DNA of 59,650 nt. Source: an uncultured Marinilabiliaceae bacterium. Lineage in GTDB: Bacteria; Bacteroidota; Bacteroidia; Bacteroidales; Marinilabiliaceae. The DNA lies in assembly GCA_937920475.1 (NCBI GenBank), contig CALEUX010000125.1:1-59650 (forward strand), given 5' to 3'. The notes under the pieces are model-generated. The model was not told where the DNA came from. It searched no databases and saw only the letters and a program-made list of their open reading frames with translations. Positions 1 to 9,957 of this stretch are shown here, piece after piece. Positions within the stretch are counted from its first letter, which is position 1. Every line of letters begins with the position of its first letter. A program made the position numbers and the translations under genes.

Positions 1-90
1 TGTCAGACTTTCAATATTCGGAGGCGTTTCACTTATACAACCAAACATTGTAACAATAATTAAAACAATATTTATTGACAATAGTCGCAT
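1..90 (-). CDS. N-terminus of a lipoprotein, cut by the window edge
   Basis: Reading the minus strand from the ATG at 88-90 gives an open frame to the window edge, about 30 residues long. It starts Met-Arg-Leu-Leu, continues with a hydrophobic stretch rich in Ile, Val and Leu, and ends in Met-Phe-Gly-Cys followed by polar residues. This is a typical lipoprotein signal with the lipid-bearing Cys at residue 18. The product is presumably an exported, membrane-anchored protein. Nothing of the mature domain is visible, so no function can be given. It is transcribed in the same direction as the HTCS gene, about 280 bp downstream of it. Confidence 0.6.
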   Translation of the reverse strand, partial: MRLLSINIVLIIVTMFGCISETPPNIESLT

Positions 91-179
91 TACATTAACA
101 AGATGTTAGCCTGAGTTTGGTTATTAATAGTCTGATTTAAAGTCTTATGTGAGAGATGTCTCATTATGAAAAACATAAG

Positions 180-354
180 GACTGTTTAAATTTTATACTA
201 ACTTTTTTGGATAAAAAGAATTTTAGATTTAAGATGGATAGAGCAGATAAACAAGATGATAAAGAATCTTGAAATATCTAAAATTTCTATTCTATCCCTC
301 TAAATTTCTCTTATCTATATATCAAAAACCAGAAATCTAAATTTAAATAGTTTC
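180..354. repeat. Intergenic inverted-repeat element, copy 1
   Basis: This stretch begins with CTGTTTAAATTTT and ends with AAATTTAAATAGTTTC, so its ends are inverted relative to each other. The interior is rich in AGATTTAAGA, ATAAACAAGATGATAAAG and their rough complements. The same organisation occurs at 39832-40006, 42547-42770, 53864-54170 and 58607-58821. This copy is the most divergent. It fills most of the gap between the partial lipoprotein and the HTCS gene. No coding potential is seen. Confidence 0.5.
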
Positions 355-371
355 AATAAGCCATTTGCTTT

Positions 372-3300
372 TTAAGATTCCAATTTGCTGTGCTTACTGG
401 GTAAATATCCAAACAAGGCTTTAAATTGCCGGCTAAAATAGCGGGCATCTGAAAACCCAACCTTAATAGCAGCCTCTGAAACATTATAACCATTTTCGAT
501 AAACCGGGCGGCAATTTTAAGTTTTAACTGGCGCACAAATTCAACGGGGCTTAAGCCGGTAAGGCCTTTAACCTTGTTGTAGAAAACCGTTCGGCTTACG
601 CACATTTTTTCGGCTAAAGTTTCGATGGAGAATTCTTCAGAATGGTTATCCTCAATAAATGTGACGAGTTGTTTCAGAAATTCTTCATCTTTTGAACTTA
701 CCTTAAGTGTGGCCGGATCGATGGTTTTGTTGTCGCGGAACTTTGATATGATATTCCTGCGCTGTTCCATCAGATTCTGGGCCATGGCTTTGAGATAACT
801 CGAATTAAAAGGCTTGGTTATATAGGCTTCGGCGCCTGTTTCAATGCCTGTTATCTGGTCGTTTATATCTGATTTGGAAGTTAGTAATATTACCGGAATA
901 TGCGATGTTTGGAAATTATCTTTTATTTTGGCAGTCATTTCCAGACCATCCATTACAGGCATCATAATATCCGAAATAATCAGGTCGGGGCTTTGTATAT
1001 GTAGCATATTCAGGGCATCTTGGCCGTTTTCGGCAGAACAGCAGATGAATTCGGGGCTAAGCGACTGGCGTATGTATTCACGTATTTCATGATTGTCTTC
1101 AACTACCATAACCAGAGGTTTTCCACTTTCATGGGTTTCTTCCTGTTCCGGTGTAAATTCAGATTCATCATTGGCTCCTGTTTCAGACAGGGTAGGAGCT
1201 GTTTCGGTTGCACCAGGTGTGGCCCAAACAATTTTATCGGAATGTTCGAAGTGCTCTTTGCCAGTTTTTAAGCGTACTGTAAATGTACTTCCTCGCCCTG
1301 GCTCCGAATCCACATCAATTTCACCATCGTGCAGTTTCACCAATTCGTTTGCCAGCGATAGGCCGATGCCGGTTCCGGCTAGTTCTTTTCCACTTAAAAT
1401 GGTGTATCTTTCAAATAATTCGGGCAGGTGTGCTTTTGGAATACCACGTCCCTGGTCGGTGACTTTTATTTCAATGGATTTGCCGGTTCCTGATGGCTCT
1501 ATGTTGATGCGAATCGATTTTTCGGCATCGGTAAATTTCAAGGCATTCGAAAGCAGGTTGTAAATAACCATATCGAGCTTGGAAGGGTCGCCCCAAATGA
1601 AAAAGGAACTGTTTGCTGAATGGAATTGATAATCAATATTTTTATGTTGTGCCAACGGTGCAAAGCTTTCGAATATATTGCGCGTAAAGCCAACAATATC
1701 AAACTCACTCACTTTTAAAATCATCCGGTTGTTTTGTATTTTACGGAAATCGAGCAGTTGGTTGGTTAAATGGAGCATTCGCTTACCATTTCTTTTAATG
1801 ATTTCCAGTTTTTGCTTATCGGCTTTTTCCAGAGTTGATTTTTTTATCAAATCTTCAATTGGGCCAATAATCAGTGTAAGTGGTGTTCTTATTTCGTGAG
1901 AAATATTGGTAAAAAACCGGAGTTTCATTTCATTAACCCTACGTTCAATCTTTAATTCGTTGCGGTAGTGGTTAATTTCAGAAATGGTTCGGTACACCAC
2001 AAAGAAAAGAGCCACCAGTATAGCGGAGTAGCCAATAAAAGCCCAAATGGTTTTGTACCAGGGTGGCAATATGGTAATGTAGACGGTTCTTTCGTCGGTA
2101 ATCCATTGCCCAGCACGGTTGGTGGCCTTTACCCTGAATACGTAATCACCCGGCGCAAGATTGGTATATGTAGCTTTTCGCTGATTGCCAACAACGTTCC
2201 AATCGGGGTCGAAATGCTCAAGCTTATAGGAATATTGAGTTTTTTCGGGATCAAGGAAATCAAGTGCCGAAAACTCAAAACTGAAACTCGACTGGTCGTA
2301 TCGCAGAGTAATTTTATCGGTAAACGATATGCTTTTTTGCAAAGGTGAACTTGGTTCAATGGCAACATCCTTGTTAAATAACTGGAAACCTGTAAGCTGA
2401 ACTGATTTTTGCCAGGGATTGGTTTGAAGTTTCTCAGGAGTTATAATTTCAATCCCCAGAAAACCACCAAACAGCAATCTGCCATCGGCACTTTTTAAAC
2501 AGGTATTTTCCGAAAAAGCGTTGAAATTTAGCCCGTTATTGGAGTTGTAAACTTCGAATGACCCATGCTTTTTATTAAAACGGCTCAACCCGTTTTCAGA
2601 GCTGAACCAAAGCATTCCTTCATTATCTTCGAGAATGCCGTATACCATATTATGGCTGAGTCCATTTAGCTGGTTGTAGCTTTCAAATTGGTTGTGGTGG
2701 GCTGAAAGTTCTTTAAGTTTATTAATGCCGCCGCCAAAAGTGGCAATCCAAATCTCGTTGTTAGAGTCTTCAAAAAGATGGATAACGTCGTTAAGGCTGA
2801 TGCCTTCACGGGTGTTCTGGGTTGAGAAAAAGTTTCTGATTTTTAGCTGTTTGATTTTTGTGTTTGCATTTTCAATCAGGTTTAGTCCATAACCGGTAGC
2901 TACCCAAAGACGGTTTTTGGAATCCATCATCAGATTTCGAACCATGTTGCTCGACAGGTTGCTGTTTTGAGTATTAATGCGCTCGAAAATTCTGGTTCCA
3001 TCGGCTTTTTCAATTACCCGACTGAGGCCGTTGCCATAGGTTCCAACCCAAATTTGTCCGTAATTGTCGCATATTAAGGCATAAACATTGTTGTTGCCCA
3101 AACTTGTTGAGTCGGCTGTATTATACTGATAGTTAACAAATGAGATATTTTTGATATTGGCATAGTTTTTAAGTGGTTCGCGAGTTACCAGGATGCCTTT
3201 GCCTTTCGAGCCAATCCAAAGGTAACCCTTATTGTCAATCATTAAAGCATAAGGGTTTACACCAGTAAGAACGCCATTATTGGTATTAAAGTTGTTATAA

Positions 3301-4781
3301 ACGGCCAGTTCCTTTCTGTCTTTATAAACATGTAATCGGCCAGCTTTGGTTCCAATCCATAAACGTTTCTCGGGGTCTTCGAATAAAGCACGTACCATAT
3401 TATCTGAGATGTGATCGATCTGCTGATCGGGGAGAAGATGATCAAAGGCCGGTTCTTTTAACACAACGCGTTCTAAACTGCCCTGAAACTGCCCTGTACC
3501 AACCCAAAGTTGTCCTGAATGGTCTTCGGTAATAGCCATTACAATGTTGGATGACAGGGAGTTTGGATTAGCCGGATTGTTTTTATATTGAACAAATGAT
3601 TCTTTCTGGCGATCGAAGAGGTTGAGCCCCCCTTCGTGTGTTCCAACCCAGAAGTTGTTTTTTTGATCTTCGTAAAAAATATGTCGCTCCAAATCTGGAA
3701 CGATTGCTTCATTGGGCTTAAAGAAATTGAAAAATTTGGAGCTCCAGTTATTCTGGTTAATGGCTGTTAGACCAAAATTCTCGGTTGTTATCCAAACCAA
3801 ACCAAAGCGGTCTTCATAAATCTGGTCAACCTGTTTTCCATTTACCTGAACAGTTTTCCATTCCTCACCAGCGTTGACCAGAACCTGAATACCCGAGTTT
3901 CTGAATGTTGCTAAAACAGCGTTCGACTCTGTTCGACGAAGTTTAGTAACATTGTTAGACATTAAGGATGGAGTGTTTTGCTTATTGATGTAAGTGTATT
4001 GTTGTCCTTGTTTTTGCGATTGTAATATGCCGGCATCGCTGGTGGCAAACCAAAGCTCCGATGATGTCTCCATAAAATCGGTAAAGGCATGGGTAATAAA
4101 TAAATGCTGAAATTTTGGAGTAGTTAATTCAATAGCCTCTTTATCAATGAGGGTTATACCTTTATGAGTACCAATCCATATATTGCCATGTTCATCTTTT
4201 CTTACAAACGACACCTTGTCGTTGGAGATGGTGTTCACACCACGCGATGAAAAGCTGGTGATGATGTAATTATTGGTTTGCTCGCTGTATTTTAAACGTA
4301 ATACGCCTTTTTCGGCCAATCCAATCCATATTTCATTTTCAGAATACTGCAAAAAGTCGGAAAAAAGAAAGTGCTTTTCTTCGGATTCGGGCAGAGTGGT
4401 GGCGAGCGAATGAAACTGTTCGGTAACGGGGTTAAAGTAATGATAGTAACCATCGTGTGTTTCGAACCAGATAAAGCCTTTGACGTCCTCCCAGAGACGG
4501 GTAATTCGGTTATGTGTAAAGTTTCGTTTACCATCTTGTTCGTTAAGGAAAATACGAAATTTATTGCCATCGTATCGGTTTAATCCATTGTTGGTGCCAA
4601 TCCACAAAAAACCCTTAGAATCAGAGAGGATACAAGAAACTCCATTTTGCGATAAACCACGCTGGGTGTTAAAATGCTCAAAGCGTAAAATTTCACCGGA
4701 TTTGGTAATCGACGGTGAAATGATTATCAGAATGATTAACAGGGTTTTTATTATTTGTTTTATGGGGAGGATTGTGCTCAT
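372..4781 (-). CDS. Hybrid two-component sensor-regulator (HTCS) of the pectin locus
   Basis: This single-protein two-component system (1469 aa) senses an oligosaccharide in the periplasm and activates the polysaccharide locus. An N-terminal signal segment (about 1-28) precedes roughly 14 two-component propeller repeats with the blade motif LWIGT..GL.R, covering about residues 30-800. A Y_Y_Y domain follows (about 825-895), then a membrane helix near 905-930. The histidine kinase dimerisation motif SHEIRTPLT carries His962. An ATPase domain shows N- and G-boxes (about 1065-1150). A receiver domain has the phospho-acceptor Asp1271 in SDIMMP, and an AraC-type helix-turn-helix covers about 1370-1469. 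The gene is divergent from the CE8-GH43-GH28 genes, the usual position of a locus regulator. All phosphorelay residues are present. The ligand, probably a pectic oligosaccharide, is inferred from the neighbours. Confidence 0.95.
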   Translation of the reverse strand: MSTILPIKQIIKTLLIILIIISPSITKSGEILRFEHFNTQRGLSQNGVSCILSDSKGFLWIGTNNGLNRYDGNKFRIFLNEQDGKRNFTHNRITRLWEDVKGFIWFETHDGYYHYFNPVTEQFHSLATTLPESEEKHFLFSDFLQYSENEIWIGLAEKGVLRLKYSEQTNNYIITSFSSRGVNTISNDKVSFVRKDEHGNIWIGTHKGITLIDKEAIELTTPKFQHLFITHAFTDFMETSSELWFATSDAGILQSQKQGQQYTYINKQNTPSLMSNNVTKLRRTESNAVLATFRNSGIQVLVNAGEEWKTVQVNGKQVDQIYEDRFGLVWITTENFGLTAINQNNWSSKFFNFFKPNEAIVPDLERHIFYEDQKNNFWVGTHEGGLNLFDRQKESFVQYKNNPANPNSLSSNIVMAITEDHSGQLWVGTGQFQGSLERVVLKEPAFDHLLPDQQIDHISDNMVRALFEDPEKRLWIGTKAGRLHVYKDRKELAVYNNFNTNNGVLTGVNPYALMIDNKGYLWIGSKGKGILVTREPLKNYANIKNISFVNYQYNTADSTSLGNNNVYALICDNYGQIWVGTYGNGLSRVIEKADGTRIFERINTQNSNLSSNMVRNLMMDSKNRLWVATGYGLNLIENANTKIKQLKIRNFFSTQNTREGISLNDVIHLFEDSNNEIWIATFGGGINKLKELSAHHNQFESYNQLNGLSHNMVYGILEDNEGMLWFSSENGLSRFNKKHGSFEVYNSNNGLNFNAFSENTCLKSADGRLLFGGFLGIEIITPEKLQTNPWQKSVQLTGFQLFNKDVAIEPSSPLQKSISFTDKITLRYDQSSFSFEFSALDFLDPEKTQYSYKLEHFDPDWNVVGNQRKATYTNLAPGDYVFRVKATNRAGQWITDERTVYITILPPWYKTIWAFIGYSAILVALFFVVYRTISEINHYRNELKIERRVNEMKLRFFTNISHEIRTPLTLIIGPIEDLIKKSTLEKADKQKLEIIKRNGKRMLHLTNQLLDFRKIQNNRMILKVSEFDIVGFTRNIFESFAPLAQHKNIDYQFHSANSSFFIWGDPSKLDMVIYNLLSNALKFTDAEKSIRINIEPSGTGKSIEIKVTDQGRGIPKAHLPELFERYTILSGKELAGTGIGLSLANELVKLHDGEIDVDSEPGRGSTFTVRLKTGKEHFEHSDKIVWATPGATETAPTLSETGANDESEFTPEQEETHESGKPLVMVVEDNHEIREYIRQSLSPEFICCSAENGQDALNMLHIQSPDLIISDIMMPVMDGLEMTAKIKDNFQTSHIPVILLTSKSDINDQITGIETGAEAYITKPFNSSYLKAMAQNLMEQRRNIISKFRDNKTIDPATLKVSSKDEEFLKQLVTFIEDNHSEEFSIETLAEKMCVSRTVFYNKVKGLTGLSPVEFVRQLKLKIAARFIENGYNVSEAAIKVGFSDARYFSRQFKALFGYLPSKHSKLES

Positions 4782-5106
4782 TCGGAATTATTTTTTAACC
4801 ATATTTTTCCTGATATAAGGCAGACCTGTGTGTTTTCAGAATCCATTAACATCACCTAATACGAATATACGAAATATAAATGGTTGTTCCTATTGGTTAT
4901 TTGTTATGTTCTTATAATGAAAAACGCAGAACTAAAAAGACCCAAACCCGGAAAAATTTGGCAAAGGTACAGGGTGAATTTTGAGGTAATAAAACTAATT
5001 TTTTTATCGTGTCAAATTAAGGATATTTACCATTATTAAACATTGATAGTTGGGTTATTGTTCAGTATATCAGGATTTAGACAGTATGTCTACATGGTAA
5101 AAATAA

Positions 5107-5180
5107 CAATTTGTTACACTATTTCAGGTAATTTATACAACTCAAAATAAAAGCTTGTATGGTAACTTGCACTTAAACAG
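5107..5180 (+). promoter_or_regulatory. Conserved two-part upstream module, copy 1 (CE8 operon)
   Basis: CAATTTGTTACACTATTTC starts at 5107 and TTGCACTTAAA starts at 5167, exactly 60 bp later. The same two blocks at the same 60-bp offset occur before both susC genes (10892/10952 and 16791/16851). The first 27 positions match the 16791 copy at 21 positions. The second block lies 71 bp before the pectinesterase start. It sits in a 456-bp divergent gap between the HTCS gene and CE8; I see no other clear feature in that gap. It may be a binding site for the HTCS AraC domain, with TTGCACTT perhaps the upstream promoter element. This function is inferred. Confidence 0.6.
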
Positions 5181-5237
5181 TAGCGTGTATAGCCATTGTT
5201 TTTTCGCATTGTAGCAATTTAAAAACTGAACAGTATA

Positions 5238-6212
5238 ATGAAGTTTTTGCCCGTAGTTTTAACAATTATATGTTGCTTGCCATTAATGAGCAGGGCTATA
5301 AATCAGCCTGCTGCTCATTTTGTGGTTGCAGCCGATGGCTCGGGCGATTTTATTACGATTCAGGAAGCCTTCAATGCGGTTCCTGATTATAGAGCGGTGG
5401 AAACGGTTATTTTTATAAAGCCAGGCATTTACAAAGAGAAATTGATTTTGGCAACATCCAAAACCAAAGTGACAATGGTTGGTCAATGCAGCCAATCAAC
5501 CGTTATCACCGGGGATGATTATGCGCAAAAACCAAATCGGTTTGGAGAACCAATGGGAACCACCGGGTCATCGGGCTTCTATGTTTTTGGGGATGATTTT
5601 ACTGCTGTTAATCTGACATTTGAGAACTCGGCCGGGCCTGTGGGTCAGGCTGTAGCCGTTCGGGTGAGTGGCGACAGAGCAATATTTAAAAATTGCCGGT
5701 TTTTAGGATTTCAGGATACATTGTATCCTCAGGCCTCGGGAAGTCGGCAATACTATTACCAATGTTACATCGAAGGTACAGTTGATTTTATTTTTGGCTG
5801 GGCTACAGCCTATTTCGACGAGTGCGAAATACACTGTAAAGATAAGGGTTACATCACAGCTGCATCTACCGATGAAGGCGTAGAATATGGTTTCGTGTTT
5901 CGCAATTGTAAGGTAACAGGAACGGCTCCTGATGGGTCGGTTTATTTAGGGCGTCCCTGGCGTAATTATGCCCGAACTGTTTTTATCAGTTGCGAGTTGG
6001 GTGCAGTTATTCATCCGCAGGGATGGCATAACTGGAACAAACCGGATGCTGAGACAACTGCTTGGTATGCCGAGTATAACTCGAAAGGAAAGGGGGCCAA
6101 TCCTGAAAGCCGGGTGGCATGGTCGCATCAGTTAACCGCGGCGGAAGCCGCTTTATATACTCCGGAAATTGTTTTGGGAGGTAATGATGGTTGGAATCCG
6201 GTTCGGAAATAG
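5238..6212 (+). CDS. Pectin methylesterase, CE8 family
   Basis: This enzyme removes methyl esters from homogalacturonan, exposing galacturonate for lyases and hydrolases. The 324-aa protein has a signal peptide (about 1-20) and the right-handed beta-helix motifs of CE8. GQAVAVR at 136-142 supplies an oxyanion Gln. QDTLY at 159-163 holds the acid/base Asp160. DFIFG at 183-187 holds the nucleophile Asp183. LGRPW at 237-241 holds the substrate-binding Arg239. Length and motif order are normal for a bacterial CE8, and no lipobox is seen, so it is probably periplasmic or secreted. It is the first gene downstream of the divergent HTCS promoter region and is followed by GH43 and GH28. Confidence 0.95.
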   Translation: MKFLPVVLTIICCLPLMSRAINQPAAHFVVAADGSGDFITIQEAFNAVPDYRAVETVIFIKPGIYKEKLILATSKTKVTMVGQCSQSTVITGDDYAQKPNRFGEPMGTTGSSGFYVFGDDFTAVNLTFENSAGPVGQAVAVRVSGDRAIFKNCRFLGFQDTLYPQASGSRQYYYQCYIEGTVDFIFGWATAYFDECEIHCKDKGYITAASTDEGVEYGFVFRNCKVTGTAPDGSVYLGRPWRNYARTVFISCELGAVIHPQGWHNWNKPDAETTAWYAEYNSKGKGANPESRVAWSHQLTAAEAALYTPEIVLGGNDGWNPVRK

Positions 6213-6329
6213 AACTTTAGTCAATAGTTGAATGGTTTTATATGTTGTTAGTTATCAGGTGTTAGCTCTAAACTCTTGACAATTAACAACTATTTATAAG
6301 CAAAATTTGAACTGATAAAACAATCACCA

Positions 6330-7955
6330 ATGACAAGAAGTGCAGTAGTATTGATTTTATTTCTAATTACAGTTGGCATTGCTGGGCAAAAAAGCGAGGT
6401 GTCGTCGGTTTGGGTGTCCGATTTGGGCAACGGTAATTATCGTAATCCGGTAATTTATGCCGATTATTCTGATCCGGATGTGGTAAGAGTTGGTGATGAC
6501 TTTTTTATGACGGCCTCCAGTTTTAACTGTATTCCCGGTTTACCCATTCTTCATTCAAAAGATTTGGTTAACTGGAAACTGGTGAATTATGCTTTAGACA
6601 GGCAAATGCCTTATGACCATTTTTCTCAACCACAGCATGGGAATGGGGTATGGGCGCCATCCATCCGCTTTCATAAAGGCGAATACTATATTTATTATGG
6701 CGACCCTGATTTTGGCATATATATGTTAAAAACCAAAAATCCTTTAGGCAAATGGAGTAAACCTGTTTTGGTTAAAGAGGGAAAAGGGCTTATTGATCCG
6801 TGTCCTTTATGGGACGACGATGGTAAAGCCTTTCTGGTTCACGCCTATGCAGGAAGCCGTGCCGGAATAAAAAGCATTCTGGTAGTGGCAGAAATGAGTT
6901 CCTGTGGTACTTATTTGTTGGAAGAAGGGGTGATGGTTTTTGATGGTCATAACGGTAACGAAACCGTTGAAGGCCCTAAGTTTTACAAGAAAGATGGTTT
7001 TTATTATATTCTGGCCCCTGCCGGAGGTGTTACCTATGGATGGCAATTGGCTCTGAGGTCGAAATCGCCTTATGGGCCTTACGAACACAAAACTGTTATG
7101 CATCAGGGAGCTACCAATATTAATGGTCCGCACCAGGGGGCATGGGTCGAACTGAAATCGGGAGAGCATTGGTTTGTTCATTTTCAGGATAAGGGTGCCT
7201 ATGGCCGCGTTGTTCATCTGAATCCGATGATCTGGTCAAACGGATGGCCAATAATTGGTATCGACAGGGAAGGCAAGGGAACAGGCGAGCCGGTAACCGA
7301 ATATAAAAAACCAAATGTTGGCAAGGTTTATCCCATTGTTACGCCGCCTGATTCTGATGAATTTATCTCCCAATGGTTGGGACTTCAGTGGCAATGGCAT
7401 GCCAATCCAAAAAACACATGGGCTTTTACCAATGTAGCTCAGCAGCGCTTAAGGTTGTTTACAGGCCTTATTCCCGATGATGCAAAAAACTATTGGGGAG
7501 TACCTAATCTGCTGATGCAAAAGTTTCCTGCTCCTGAGTTTAAGGTAACCACCCGTATGCAGTTCACTCCAAATGAACGATTGGTAAACGAACGGGCCGG
7601 CCTTATAGTGATGGGTATGGATTATGCTTTAATCGCCATTGAAAAGCGTGAAGATGGGTTGTATGTGGTTGTTTATGAATGTATCAATGCAATGGGAGGG
7701 AGCCAGGAAACTGAAGTTTACACTATTCCCTTTAAAGGCAAAACCATTGATTTTCAAGCTGAAATTTCGAAAAACGCCCAATATTGGTTTTCCTACCAGG
7801 TTGATGGTGGAGATGTTATAAAAATTGAAAGACTGTTTACAGCGAAGGAGGGTCGATGGATAGGAGCTAAAATAGGTTTGTTTGCCACCCGAAAAAGCCA
7901 AACCAACGACTCGGGTTATGCCGATTTTGAGTGGTTTAGGCTTTCCAGGTTTTAA
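6330..7955 (+). CDS. Glycoside hydrolase family 43 (arabinofuranosidase/xylosidase type)
   Basis: This 541-aa exported enzyme has an N-terminal five-bladed GH43 propeller and a C-terminal beta-sandwich (about 345-541) of the kind often fused to GH43. The inverting triad is visible: base Asp48 in YSDPD, pKa-tuning Asp156 in IDPCP, and acid Glu214 in VEGPKFY. A signal peptide covers about residues 1-19. In a pectin locus the likely job is removing arabinofuranosyl, or less likely xylosyl or galactosyl, side groups from rhamnogalacturonan or arabinan. The subfamily cannot be assigned by eye. It lies 117 bp after CE8 in the same direction, probably co-transcribed. Confidence 0.88.
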   Translation: MTRSAVVLILFLITVGIAGQKSEVSSVWVSDLGNGNYRNPVIYADYSDPDVVRVGDDFFMTASSFNCIPGLPILHSKDLVNWKLVNYALDRQMPYDHFSQPQHGNGVWAPSIRFHKGEYYIYYGDPDFGIYMLKTKNPLGKWSKPVLVKEGKGLIDPCPLWDDDGKAFLVHAYAGSRAGIKSILVVAEMSSCGTYLLEEGVMVFDGHNGNETVEGPKFYKKDGFYYILAPAGGVTYGWQLALRSKSPYGPYEHKTVMHQGATNINGPHQGAWVELKSGEHWFVHFQDKGAYGRVVHLNPMIWSNGWPIIGIDREGKGTGEPVTEYKKPNVGKVYPIVTPPDSDEFISQWLGLQWQWHANPKNTWAFTNVAQQRLRLFTGLIPDDAKNYWGVPNLLMQKFPAPEFKVTTRMQFTPNERLVNERAGLIVMGMDYALIAIEKREDGLYVVVYECINAMGGSQETEVYTIPFKGKTIDFQAEISKNAQYWFSYQVDGGDVIKIERLFTAKEGRWIGAKIGLFATRKSQTNDSGYADFEWFRLSRF

Positions 7956-8171
7956 CCTGAACAAAGAATGATATTAGGTATGTAAACAGCAGGGTATTGG
8001 TAACGCAAATTAAGAGTTGAAAATATAACCACAAAGTCGCCAAAGGCACAAAAGGGAACAATTATAAAACAATCGTTCAAATAGTTGAATTTTGGCTAAT
8101 TAGGCAAAAGTGAGTATAAAATAAATAACAGAATTTGACAAATAAATGAAAAACAGATAAATACTTGTATT

Positions 8172-9884
8172 ATGAGAACTAACATGAAATGGAACAGAAA
8201 AACATCTGCCTTTTTGATATTGGCAGGCCTGGTGTTATTTTCCTGTTCACAGGTTAAAGAGAATAAGGTCGACTATTCGTGGGTTTATGACAATATTGAG
8301 TTTGACATGCCACGTGTAGCTGAACCGGTTATTCCGTCCAATAGCATCAATATTGCTGATTTAGGTGCTGTTGGTGATGGTGTTGCCTTGAATACGCAAT
8401 TTTTTGCGGAGGCCATCGAAAAACTTTCTGCTAAAGGTGGCGGTTCGGTTATTGTTCCTCCGGGACTATGGCTTACAGGCCCTATTGTATTGAAAAACAA
8501 TATTAATATTCATGTTGAAGATGGAGCTTTGGTGAGGTTTAGCAAGAACTTTGATGATTACCCACTCGTTGAAAGCACTTTTGAGGGGATTATGACCTAC
8601 CGCTGTCAGTCGCCCATATCAGGTAGAGACCTGGAGAATGTTTCTTTTACAGGCAAAGGTGTTTTTGATGGTAACGGTCAGGCTTGGCGTCCGGTTAAAC
8701 GTTTTAAAATGACCAGCAACCAATGGCGTAATTTGGTTAATTCGGGCGGTGTGCTCAACGATAAGCAAGACACATGGTGGCCATCAGAGCAGGCATTGCA
8801 GGGGTTTATTTTAGCTGAGGGAAGCAATATTCCCGCTTTGGATACTTTTGAAGAATATCTGACTATTAAAGATTTTCTGCGCCCTGTGATGGTAAGTCTA
8901 ATTAATTGTAAGAAAGTTTTATTTGACGGACCTACTTTCCAAAATTCGCCTGCATGGAACCTTCATCCTTTAATGTGCGAAGATGTTACCATTCGTAACC
9001 TGGTGGTTCGCAACCAGTGGTTTTCGCAAAATGGCGATGGATTGGATTTGGAATCATGCAAGAACGTGGTGATTCATAACAATAGTTTTGATGTGGGCGA
9101 CGATGCCATATGTTTTAAATCAGGTAGAGATAAAGAAGGTCGCGACAGAGGTATGCCAACCCAGAATGTGATTGTGAAAAATAATATTGTATATGCCGGT
9201 CACGGAGGCTTTGTTATTGGCAGCGAAATGTCAGGTGGTGTCAGAAATGTGCATGTTTCGGCCTGTACTTTTATGGGAACTAACATTGGTTTACGATTTA
9301 AAAGTACCCGCGGACGTGGCGGCGCTGTTGAAAATATTTACATTTCCGATATCAATATGATTGATATTCCTACTGAGCCCATTCAATTTAACTTGTTTTA
9401 TGGCGGCTTTGCACCGGTTTTGGATGATGGCTCCAGCAGTTCAGGTCTTATAGCAACCGATGCCCCGGCAGTTTCTGTTACCGAAGAAACTCCTGTATTC
9501 CGTAACATCGTTGTTAAAAATGTTGTAGCTAATGGTTTTGGAAATGCAGCCCTGTTTATGGGACTTCCCGAAATGAAACTTGAAAATGTACGTTTGGAGA
9601 ATGCTGTTTTAAAAGCGCCCAAAGGATTTACCTGTATTGATGTTGAAGGTGTTGAGTTTGTAAACGTTCGCATTATTCAGGAGTCCGGACCTGCCATGAC
9701 GCTCTTTAACAGTCAGAATGTGTCATTGGACAACTTCTCTTTCGAAAATAATGGATTACCAGGGTTAGCCATTTCTGGAGCATCAACACAAAATATTACT
9801 GTTAGTGGCAAAGATTTCTCAAGCCCCGACTCACAAATAATGCTTGTAGGCGGAGCATCCAGAGAAACGGTTGTTGTTCGCTAA
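8172..9884 (+). CDS. Polygalacturonase-type glycoside hydrolase, GH28, lipoprotein
   Basis: This right-handed beta-helix hydrolase acts on alpha-1,4 galacturonan or rhamnogalacturonan. The protein (570 aa) starts with a lipoprotein signal ending in LFSC (Cys25). GH28 catalytic residues are all present: Asp289 in NGDGLD, the Asp310-Asp311 pair in GDDAICFKSG, and His344 in GHGGFVIGSE. RFKSTRGRGG near 375 supplies the substrate-binding Lys. An internal Met four codons downstream is an alternative start, and the signal sequence does not decide between them. It is the last gene before a strong terminator. It is larger than the GH28 at 27744, so the two probably differ in substrate, perhaps exo-acting versus rhamnogalacturonan-directed; this cannot be read from motifs alone. 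Confidence 0.92.
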   Translation: MRTNMKWNRKTSAFLILAGLVLFSCSQVKENKVDYSWVYDNIEFDMPRVAEPVIPSNSINIADLGAVGDGVALNTQFFAEAIEKLSAKGGGSVIVPPGLWLTGPIVLKNNINIHVEDGALVRFSKNFDDYPLVESTFEGIMTYRCQSPISGRDLENVSFTGKGVFDGNGQAWRPVKRFKMTSNQWRNLVNSGGVLNDKQDTWWPSEQALQGFILAEGSNIPALDTFEEYLTIKDFLRPVMVSLINCKKVLFDGPTFQNSPAWNLHPLMCEDVTIRNLVVRNQWFSQNGDGLDLESCKNVVIHNNSFDVGDDAICFKSGRDKEGRDRGMPTQNVIVKNNIVYAGHGGFVIGSEMSGGVRNVHVSACTFMGTNIGLRFKSTRGRGGAVENIYISDINMIDIPTEPIQFNLFYGGFAPVLDDGSSSSGLIATDAPAVSVTEETPVFRNIVVKNVVANGFGNAALFMGLPEMKLENVRLENAVLKAPKGFTCIDVEGVEFVNVRIIQESGPAMTLFNSQNVSLDNFSFENNGLPGLAISGASTQNITVSGKDFSSPDSQIMLVGGASRETVVVR

Positions 9885-9893
9885 TAATTTTTT

Positions 9894-9936
9894 AAGGGTT
9901 AAATGCAATTTTCCATTGCATTTAACCCTTTTTTTA
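9894..9936 (+). terminator. Rho-independent terminator after GH28
   Basis: AAGGGTTAAATGCAA (9894-9908) pairs perfectly with TTGCATTTAACCCTT (9916-9930), a 15-bp stem with a 7-nt loop, followed by a T run. It begins 9 bp after the GH28 stop codon and separates the CE8-GH43-GH28 unit from the acetylesterase gene, which starts at 9958. Confidence 0.9.
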
Positions 9937-9957
9937 ACAAGCATTTAATATCCAATT

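Noticed and set aside
844-4818. Several plus-strand open frames opposite the HTCS gene, up to 156 codons
   Set aside because: They are antisense to a complete gene with all expected domains, and their translations show no motif.
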